Made by a program: the position numbers and the translations under genes. A stretch of DNA of 11,779 bases from an archaeon MnTg01 (GTDB lineage Archaea > Thermoproteota > Nitrososphaeria > Nitrososphaerales > Nitrosopumilaceae), in the NCBI GenBank assembly GCA_008974855.1, contig BFAR01000013.1, positions 1 through 11,779 on the forward strand, written 5' to 3'. The notes beneath the pieces are model-generated. The model did not search any database and was not told where the DNA came from. It saw nothing but the letters and a program-made list of their open reading frames with translations. Of the stretch, positions 7,483 through 11,779 are shown one piece after another; the first letter of the stretch is position 1, and the number at the start of each line of letters is the position of its first letter.

Positions 7483-7509
7483 GAGATTTAAACTAAAACA
7501 GTAAATCTC
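7483..7509 (+). other. Intergenic hairpin (8-bp perfect stem)
   Basis: GAGATTTA (7483-7490) and TAAATCTC (7502-7509) are perfect inverted copies around an 11-nt loop. G7482-T7510 can add a wobble pair, and TGGAG (7481-7485) can alternatively pair with CTCCA (7511-7515). A smaller TCTC/GAGA hairpin with a TTCGG loop lies at 7449-7461. Both are in the 180-bp gap between the RAM gene and the asparagine-synthase-like gene. No T-run follows, so it is not a classical terminator; an operator dyad or a structured leader is possible. Confidence 0.45.
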
Positions 7510-7545
7510 TCTCCAGGTGTTTAATCTGCGTCTACCATAGGTTGA

Positions 7546-7552
7546 TTTAATA
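7546..7552 (+). promoter_or_regulatory. TATA-like box for the asparagine-synthase-like gene
   Basis: TTTAATA is centred near 7549 and predicts transcription from about 7575. That is downstream of the TTG at 7569, which would then lie outside the mRNA. This is the main reason for choosing the TTG pair at 7593/7596 as the start of the gene. Confidence 0.4.
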
Positions 7553-7592
7553 GATAACCGTAAGCACTTTGTATCCCATCTTAAAACTATAC

Positions 7593-8348
7593 TTGTTGGA
7601 CAGCATATCAGAATTAGTAAAAGAACTACAAATTGCAATTAAAGACACTGTATCAGACAAAAAAATTGGTATTGCTTTTTCTGGTGGAGTCGATAGTTCC
7701 TTGTTAGCAAAACTCTGTACAGATCTTGATTATAACGTAACTCTACTAACTATTGGTTTTCAAAACTCACATGATATATTGTTTTCAAAAAAAATTAACG
7801 AAATAATGAAGTTACCTCATAAAATTTTTGAAATAGAAGAAAAGTCATTTCATGACATATCATCAAAAATTAAAACCAAAATCAACACAGATAATTTATC
7901 ATGGAATGAAAATTGTATTGCATTTTATTATGTTTCAAATTTAGCACAAAACAACCACCTTAACACTGTAATTACCGCAAATGGTATTGATGAACTATTT
8001 TGTGGGTATAATGCTTATAGAGATATTATCAAAGAAGGGGAAAAAGCAGTACAACAATTTATGGATTCAAAACTTGAAAATGAATTAAAAATGATGAAGG
8101 CTGTAAATACGATATCATCTGAATTTGGAGTCACTATACTTCAACCATTTTTGTCTGAACGTTTCATAAAATATGCAAAAAAAATATCTCTTGAAAATAA
8201 AATTAAAAATTCGGAAGACCTAATTAGAAAACACATTATTAGAAAGGCAGCATCAGAAATAGGCGTTCCTGAAATCTCTGCTAATCAAAGAAAAAAAGCA
8301 TTACAATACGGCTCACAAATTCACAAAGCGTTGATAAGAACTAGATGA
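7593..8348 (+). CDS. Asparagine synthase-like PP-loop protein without glutaminase domain
   Basis: With the TTG at 7593 the protein has 251 residues; the TTG at 7569 would add eight residues that look unrelated to the family. It is an ATP-pyrophosphatase of the AsnB synthetase type. It has the PP-loop FSGGVDSS near residue 30 and ANGIDELFCGY near 129, the counterpart of the GxxxDELFxGY loop of asparagine synthases. It also has LQPFLSE near 183 and a C-terminal RKKALQYGS. The N-terminal Cys-dependent glutaminase domain of classical AsnB is absent, so it would use free ammonia or an ammonia-supplying partner, or adenylate and amidate some other carboxylate. Whether asparagine is the real product cannot be decided from sequence; a tRNA- or cofactor-modifying role is an alternative. 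Its last 8 bp overlap the end of purB on the opposite strand. Confidence 0.82.
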   Translation: MLDSISELVKELQIAIKDTVSDKKIGIAFSGGVDSSLLAKLCTDLDYNVTLLTIGFQNSHDILFSKKINEIMKLPHKIFEIEEKSFHDISSKIKTKINTDNLSWNENCIAFYYVSNLAQNNHLNTVITANGIDELFCGYNAYRDIIKEGEKAVQQFMDSKLENELKMMKAVNTISSEFGVTILQPFLSERFIKYAKKISLENKIKNSEDLIRKHIIRKAASEIGVPEISANQRKKALQYGSQIHKALIRTR

Positions 8349-9702
8349 ATTTTTTACAAGTTTTTTGAACTGATTTTGAAACATTTGTAATTATTGATGA
8401 TGAAGCTCCAAGATGATTTTCTGGAGTGAAAATAGTTTTAATTTCTTGTTTGGAAAGATGTGATGATATTGATTTGTCCATGCTTATTGCATCAATGTAT
8501 TCTATTTCTTTATCATACGATTCAAAAGCAACTCTTTGAACATCTCTGTAAGCTTTGAATCTAGGAATTCCTTTGTTGATTAGAGCTTTCAATAGAAATT
8601 CTGCAAAAATTTGACCTTTTGTGATGTAAAGATTCTGATTTATTTTCTTAGTGTTGATATGAAGATTTTGAATTATTCTGATCATTGTTTCTAGCATATC
8701 ATCTAGTAAAATTGAACACATCGGCAGAATAAATCTCTCATTAGCAGAATTAGATAAATCACGTTCATGCCAGTGAGGTATATTTTCAAATGAAACATTT
8801 ACTTGACTTCTCAATAATTTTGAAAGTGAAGTAATTCGTTCACTTTTAGTTGGGTTTCTTTTTACAGGTACTGCACTACTTCCCATTTGTCCCTTTTTGA
8901 AATGTTCTGCAACTTCACTAATCTCTGTTCTTTGCAAGTTTCGTATCTCAACTGCAATTTTTTCAAGTGTTGAACCCAAAAGCGCCAATTGAAAAACATA
9001 TTCAGTATATCTTTCTCTTGGAACTATCTGCGTTGCAACTTCAGCTGGAAACAAACCAAGCTTTTTTGCTACTCTTTTTTGAACATCAAGAGCTTTTGAA
9101 CCCATAAGAGACCCGGTTCCAACAACTCCTAATGTTTTACAAATCAATACCCTCTTTTTGATTTCTTCAATTCTTTCAATATGTTTTCCCATCTCTGATG
9201 CCCAATTAGCAAATTTTAACCCAAATGAAATAATGCTTGTATGTTGTCCATGAGTACGACCAACTGCAGGAAGTTTTTTGTAAGTAACAGCTTTTTTAGC
9301 TAAAAGTAAAGCAAGTTTTCCAACCTTTGGCTGAATAATTGCTAACGCATCTTTCATTTGCATAGAATTACTAGTGTCCACAAGATCATTACTTGTTAGA
9401 CCGTAATGAATCCAAGGTCTTGCTTCAAGTTTACACTTTTCACTTAAAGCTTCAACAAGTGATGCTGTATCATGATCACTTTTTGCTTCAAGTTGTTTAA
9501 TTCTCTTTACAGTAATTTTTCCCGATTTTACTACTCTTAAGATCTCCTTACCAACATTTTTTGGAAACATGCCTATTTCACTTTGTGAAATAGCTGCTGC
9601 ACCTTCAATTTCTAACTGATAATTTATTTTATTTTGCTCTTTGAATAGAGATAACATCTCTTTAGTTCCATAACGTCCACTATCGATTGGTAATATTGAC
9701 AA
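8341..9702 (-). CDS. purB: Adenylosuccinate lyase
   Basis: This 453-residue enzyme of the fumarase/aspartase superfamily removes fumarate from SAICAR and from adenylosuccinate in purine synthesis, acting as a cytoplasmic homotetramer. Signatures are ILPIDSGRYG at the N-terminus, DHDTASLVE near 76, TSNDLVDTS at 103-111, GRTHGQHT at 148-155 (catalytic His 151), the flexible catalytic loop GSSAVPVKRNP at 274-284, and the ERDLSNSANER segment near 314. The length is normal for PurB. The start is a TTG at 9702: an in-frame TGA lies four codons upstream, no ATG or GTG is available between, and the ATG at 9710 is out of frame. A TATA-like box is centred 26-27 nt before this TTG, so a leaderless mRNA beginning at TTG is predicted. 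Confidence 0.96.
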   Translation of the reverse strand: MSILPIDSGRYGTKEMLSLFKEQNKINYQLEIEGAAAISQSEIGMFPKNVGKEILRVVKSGKITVKRIKQLEAKSDHDTASLVEALSEKCKLEARPWIHYGLTSNDLVDTSNSMQMKDALAIIQPKVGKLALLLAKKAVTYKKLPAVGRTHGQHTSIISFGLKFANWASEMGKHIERIEEIKKRVLICKTLGVVGTGSLMGSKALDVQKRVAKKLGLFPAEVATQIVPRERYTEYVFQLALLGSTLEKIAVEIRNLQRTEISEVAEHFKKGQMGSSAVPVKRNPTKSERITSLSKLLRSQVNVSFENIPHWHERDLSNSANERFILPMCSILLDDMLETMIRIIQNLHINTKKINQNLYITKGQIFAEFLLKALINKGIPRFKAYRDVQRVAFESYDKEIEYIDAISMDKSISSHLSKQEIKTIFTPENHLGASSSIITNVSKSVQKTCKKFI

Positions 9703-9724
9703 TACTGCATCTCAGTTTGTATCG

Positions 9725-9732
9725 AAAATAAA
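9725..9732 (-). promoter_or_regulatory. TATA-like box for purB
   Basis: Minus-strand TTTATTTT is centred near 9728, 26-27 nt from the TTG at 9702, the standard archaeal spacing to a transcription start at the first base of the gene. No Shine-Dalgarno sequence is seen between them. Confidence 0.5.
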
Positions 9733-9924
9733 TCTACTCATAATCTGACTTGAAAACAAAAAAGAAAGACTATCGGTATGGTTTCTCTGATCCTTGATTT
9801 AGGCATTAATGATATCATAAATTTCATCCTCAAAAAATTTTTTGTTGTTACTAAAACCGGCAAGATATTGTCGAATTCCAATTTTGGTACTTACTTGAGA
9901 ACAATACGATCTAATTTATCTAAA

Positions 9925-9931
9925 AGGAGGA
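9925..9931 (+). promoter_or_regulatory. Strong Shine-Dalgarno sequence upstream of the CBS gene
   Basis: AGGAGGA is the best anti-Shine-Dalgarno match in the window. It lies 8 nt before an ATG at 9940 but 19-22 nt before the GTG codons (9951, 9954) that begin the CBS protein. It thus points to the short ORF at 9940 rather than directly to the CBS gene. The rest of the 9711-9924 gap shows no convincing gene. A TAATTTATC box at 9912-9920 could instead start a leaderless mRNA near 9942. Confidence 0.5.
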
Positions 9932-9939
9932 TCTTTATC

Positions 9940-9963
9940 ATGTACGGGATGTGGTGGATTTAA
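9940..9963 (+). CDS. Possible 7-codon leader ORF (MYGMWWI)
   Basis: ATG at 9940 after an ideal Shine-Dalgarno opens a frame of seven codons, MYGMWWI, ending at TAA 9961-9963. It overlaps the GTG start of the CBS protein (9951) in another frame by 13 nt, an arrangement that suits translational coupling or re-initiation. Two adjacent Trp codons and one Tyr in seven codons is unusual. It may be a real leader peptide, or the ribosome site may serve the CBS gene at long spacing. Evidence is positional only. Confidence 0.25.
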   Translation: MYGMWWI

Positions 9964-10364
9964 CAAAATCATTAGCTGAAACCTTAGTGAAAGATATCAT
10001 GAATAACTCATTGATATCGGCAGATTCTGCTACAACTGTTTTTCAAATTGCTAACCTAATGGCAAAAGGAGGAATTGGTGCAATAATAGTGAAAAAAGAT
10101 AACATTCCTGCAGGAATGATTACCGATAGGGATTTTGCGATAAAAATAACTACACAAAAACTTCCTCTAGACACACCAATCGATAAAGTTGCATCATACC
10201 CTTTGACAACAATTAACTTAAACGAAACCATTTTAGTTGCAGCTAGTATGATGTCTTCTAAAAAACTTCGAAAGCTTGCAGTTGTTGAAAATGAAAAAGT
10301 AATTGGAATCATCACGTCGACGGATCTTGTAAATCAATTAGCATTGGCAAAAGATAATCCCTAA
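9951..10364 (+). CDS. CBS-domain-pair protein
   Basis: The 137-residue protein is essentially a single Bateman module. CBS1 covers about 10-66 (VKDIMNNSLISADSATTVFQIANLM, then AGMITDRDFAIKI) and CBS2 about 76-132 (TINLNETILVAASMM, then GIITSTDLVNQL). Both carry the G-x-I-T-x-x-D motif that contacts the ribose of bound adenine nucleotides. Stand-alone CBS pairs bind AMP, ATP, NAD or S-adenosylmethionine and regulate partner proteins; the partner is not evident here. GTG at 9951 or 9954 are the only start codons, because an in-frame TAA lies at 9921-9923. The start is odd because the strong ribosome site is 19-22 nt away and better placed for the small overlapping ORF. A T-run at 10383-10388 probably ends the transcript. 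Confidence 0.9.
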   Translation: MVDLTKSLAETLVKDIMNNSLISADSATTVFQIANLMAKGGIGAIIVKKDNIPAGMITDRDFAIKITTQKLPLDTPIDKVASYPLTTINLNETILVAASMMSSKKLRKLAVVENEKVIGIITSTDLVNQLALAKDNP

Positions 10365-10382
10365 AAAATCATAAAGCTATTG

Positions 10383-10388
10383 TTTTTT
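10383..10388 (+). terminator. Poly-T terminator of the CBS gene
   Basis: A run of six T residues lies 19 nt after the CBS stop codon. Archaeal RNA polymerase stops at such T-runs without needing a hairpin. The palindrome that follows overlaps the last bases of the run. Confidence 0.4.
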
Positions 10389-10404
10389 GGCAATAATTGC
10401 CAAA
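10386..10404. repeat. 19-bp palindrome TTTGGCAAT-A-ATTGCCAAA
   Basis: Nine bases on each side of a single central A are perfect inverted copies. In RNA this gives a 7-bp stem with a five-base loop; in DNA it is a typical dimer-binding site. The half-site TTGGCAA/TTGCCAA occurs again at 10486-10492 and 10578-10584, all within 200 bp. Confidence 0.7.
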
Positions 10405-10427
10405 CGATCTACTCCTAAATATGATTA

Positions 10428-10544
10428 TTACATATACATAATGGAAGCTAACTCTGTCATTACCCACATGGTTTCTAGAAAAAGATTGCCAAGTTCATAT
10501 GACTTCAGAAAAGTCGCAAGTCCTCGCTTGCTGTTAGCTTCCAT
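10428..10544 (-). CDS. Possible 38-residue microprotein opposite the inverted-repeat element
   Basis: On the minus strand an ATG at 10544 opens a 38-codon frame (beginning MEANSKRGLATFLKSYELGN) that closes with tandem TAA TAA. Its composition suggests an amphipathic or hydrophobic helix (LGNLFLETMWVMTELASIM). A symmetric ATTTAAAT box is centred 26 nt before the ATG, exactly right for a leaderless mRNA. Against it, the ORF coincides with the 104-bp inverted-repeat element, and the plus strand also has a 37-codon ORF starting with the same ATGGAAGCTAAC at 10441. One or both may be chance products of the repeat. I know no homologue. Confidence 0.28.
   Translation of the reverse strand: MEANSKRGLATFLKSYELGNLFLETMWVMTELASIMYM
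10441..10544 (+). ncRNA. Candidate structured RNA bounded by a perfect 12-bp inverted repeat
   Basis: ATGGAAGCTAAC (10441-10452) and GTTAGCTTCCAT (10533-10544) are perfect inverted copies closing a 104-nt element. Inside, GACTT-CAGAA-AAGTC (10501-10515) and GCAAG-TCCTCG-CTTGC (10516-10531) form two 5-bp hairpins that abut each other and, after one base, the outer stem. This leaves a multibranch junction with a looser 5' half (10453-10500). The strand is not certain because the folding is nearly symmetric. It is not a tRNA (no TTCRA loop, no 7-bp acceptor arm) nor a recognisable 5S, SRP or RNase P RNA. No target-site duplication flanks it, so a miniature transposon is not supported. A leader or neighbouring RNA regulating rtcB is possible. 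Confidence 0.4.
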
Positions 10545-10565
10545 TTTGCTATAATTTGACTTATG

Positions 10566-10573
10566 ATTTAAAT
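10566..10573. promoter_or_regulatory. Symmetric TATA box ATTTAAAT between rtcB and the inverted-repeat element
   Basis: The palindromic box is centred at 10569.5. To the right it predicts transcription near 10596, giving rtcB a leader of about 6 nt. To the left it predicts transcription near 10543-10544, at the edge of the inverted repeat and at the ATG of the minus-strand ORF. It could therefore be a divergent promoter. Confidence 0.45.
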
Positions 10574-10601
10574 TGTCTTGGCAAGGGAAATTCCGATATT
10601 A

Positions 10602-11779
10602 ATGTCTAGTTTAATCCCCAAAAAAATTGGAAACCTAACATACAAAATTGAAAAAGACGAAAAAATCGGAATGAATGTTCCTGTCATTATTTACGCAACT
10701 GAAAAGCTTCTTGAAAAAATGATGAGTGATAGAACATTAAAACAAGCAGTAAATGTTGCAACTATACCTGGGACAGTACAAAATGTAGTAGTCTTACCTG
10801 ATGGTCATGAAGGTTATGGCTTTCCGGTAGGTGGTGTAGCTGCCATGGATGCAGAGGAGGGAATGATTAGTCCTGGCGGTGTTGGTTATGATATCAATTG
10901 TGGTGTAAGACTGTTACGTACAAATCTTAAAGAAAAAGATGTAAGACCAAAATTAAAAGAACTTGTAGCTGATCTTTTCAATTCGGTACCTTCAGGAGTG
11001 GGGTCAAAGGGTGCGATTAAACTTAGTAATTCACAACTTGATGAAGTGTTAGTTAAAGGCGTACCTTGGGCAGTTGACAATGGATATGGTGTTAAGGGAG
11101 ATGCAGAGGTATGTGAAGAAAATGGACAAATGGAAAATGCAGATCCCAATAAAGTTTCAGATAAAGCTCGTAAACGTGGAGCACCACAACTTGGAAGTTT
11201 GGGTTCTGGGAATCATTTTCTTGAAGTACAAAAGGTTGCAGAAATTCATGACGAAGAAGCTGCCAAAAGAATGGGAATAGAAAAAGATCAAGTAACTATT
11301 CTTACACATTGTGGGTCTCGTGGTTTTGGTCATCAAGTGTGTAGTGACTATCTTAGAATCTCAGAACAAGCACTAAAAAAATATGATATTTCGTTGGCTG
11401 ATAGAGAATTAGCATGTGTTCCAAATTCTTCAGAAGAAGGAGAATCTTATAGAAAAGCAATGTTTGCAGCTTTGAACTTTGCATGGAGTAATAGACAAAT
11501 GATTACTCATTGGACACGAAAATCATTTCAAAGAGTTTTCAAACAATCTGAATCAGATCTCGGCATGGATTTAGTATATGATGTATCACACAACATTGCA
11601 AAAGTTGAAAAACACACAATCAATGGCGAGCAAAAATCTGTTGTTGTACACAGAAAAGGTGCAACTAGAGCATTTCCTGCAAACAAAGATGAAGTTCCAA
11701 AAAAATACAGAGACTTGGGTCAACCTGTTTTCATACCTGGTTCAATGGGAACTTCAAGCTGGATTTTACTTGGACAACC
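10602..11779 (+). CDS. rtcB: RNA-splicing ligase RtcB, truncated by the window edge
   Basis: RtcB joins RNA 2',3'-cyclic phosphate (or 3'-phosphate) ends to 5'-OH ends using GTP and Mn2+. In archaea it seals tRNA halves after intron removal. The first 392 residues of roughly 480 are present, with all catalytic residues visible: D97 and C100 in GVGYDINCGVR, N204/H205 in GSLGSGNHFLE, H236 in THCGSRGFGHQ, H330 in YDVSHN, and the guanylylated His H350 in VHRKGATRAFPA. The DGHEGYGFPVGGVAA segment near 67-81 is also characteristic. No intein interrupts these motifs. The ATG at 10602 lacks a Shine-Dalgarno sequence and lies 32 nt from the centre of a symmetric TATA box, so a very short leader is likely. 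The structured element at 10386-10586 lies immediately upstream. Confidence 0.96.
   Translation, partial: MSSLIPKKIGNLTYKIEKDEKIGMNVPVIIYATEKLLEKMMSDRTLKQAVNVATIPGTVQNVVVLPDGHEGYGFPVGGVAAMDAEEGMISPGGVGYDINCGVRLLRTNLKEKDVRPKLKELVADLFNSVPSGVGSKGAIKLSNSQLDEVLVKGVPWAVDNGYGVKGDAEVCEENGQMENADPNKVSDKARKRGAPQLGSLGSGNHFLEVQKVAEIHDEEAAKRMGIEKDQVTILTHCGSRGFGHQVCSDYLRISEQALKKYDISLADRELACVPNSSEEGESYRKAMFAALNFAWSNRQMITHWTRKSFQRVFKQSESDLGMDLVYDVSHNIAKVEKHTINGEQKSVVVHRKGATRAFPANKDEVPKKYRDLGQPVFIPGSMGTSSWILLGQ

Noticed and set aside
7464..7486. Sequence resembling a T7 phage promoter (TAATTACGACTATAG then TGGAGA)
   Set aside because: Lacks the central CAC bases and has an inserted T; no phage context. Chance similarity.
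7420..7638. 72-codon minus-strand frame across the intergenic gap
   Set aside because: Overlaps the asparagine-synthase-like gene, has no promoter or recognisable domain, and crosses the hairpins.
9803..9941. Minus-strand pieces MIKILLLDKLDRIVLK and, in another frame, STKIGIRQYLAGFSNN and onward, suggesting a frameshifted small gene
   Set aside because: Needs a frameshift to join and has no promoter or known homologue; likely chance in AT-rich DNA, though a tblastn search would settle it.
9778..9963. A 61-codon plus-strand frame before the CBS gene
   Set aside because: No promoter or ribosome site at its start, low-quality composition, and the strong Shine-Dalgarno lies inside its end; only the last seven codons are considered.
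10441..10544. Inverted-repeat element as a miniature transposon
   Set aside because: No target-site duplication flanks it and no second copy is in the window.

Overview
The window looks like chromosomal DNA of an ammonia-oxidising archaeon of the Nitrosopumilus type (Nitrososphaerota/Thaumarchaeota). The reasons are AT-rich DNA, an archaeal-type valyl-tRNA synthetase, a stand-alone Lrp ligand-binding domain protein, an archaeal RtcB, and secreted proteins carrying the tandem WxKNNAGWWA...FxxGIQYLIxEGIM domain that I associate with this lineage. Several genes have an archaeal TATA-like box centred about 24-28 nt before the start codon, as expected for leaderless mRNAs. I saw no rRNA, tRNA, CRISPR array or insertion sequence.

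Layout. Positions 1-215 hold the end of pdxT (vitamin B6 synthesis). At 285-1986 (+) there are two probably co-transcribed secreted proteins: one acidic, coiled-coil and with a CHVPPGNP domain, the other with two nearly identical C-terminal WW repeats. They converge, 2 bp apart, on a minus-strand group at 1989-5660. Reading in the direction of transcription, that group is a 34-residue zinc-ribbon protein, a pterin-4a-carbinolamine dehydratase, a fusion of a PD-(D/E)XK-like domain with a 6-pyruvoyl-tetrahydropterin synthase/QueD domain, and valS. At 5819-7412 (+) lie a fused CTP:inositol-phosphate cytidylyltransferase/CDP-alcohol phosphotransferase (di-myo-inositol-phosphate synthase type) and the small Lrp-type RAM protein. 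An intergenic stretch with a hairpin leads to a glutaminase-less asparagine-synthase-like gene, which overlaps purB (minus, 8341-9702) tail to tail. At 9940-10364 (+) there is a possible 7-codon leader ORF followed by a CBS-domain-pair protein. rtcB starts at 10602 and runs off the right edge.

Most of this is housekeeping metabolism: B6, purine and pterin enzymes, tRNA charging and RNA ligation. Two parts are less ordinary. The first is the pterin pair (PCD beside a PTPS fused to a degenerate nuclease-like domain). The second is the 237-bp gap before rtcB. This gap holds a 19-bp palindrome, a 104-bp element bounded by a perfect 12-bp inverted repeat with two stacked internal hairpins, three TTGGCAA-type sites able to pair with one another, and a symmetric TATA box placed to serve both rtcB and a small ORF on the other strand. 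I do not recognise this element. It is the best candidate here for an undescribed structured RNA, microprotein or regulatory module.
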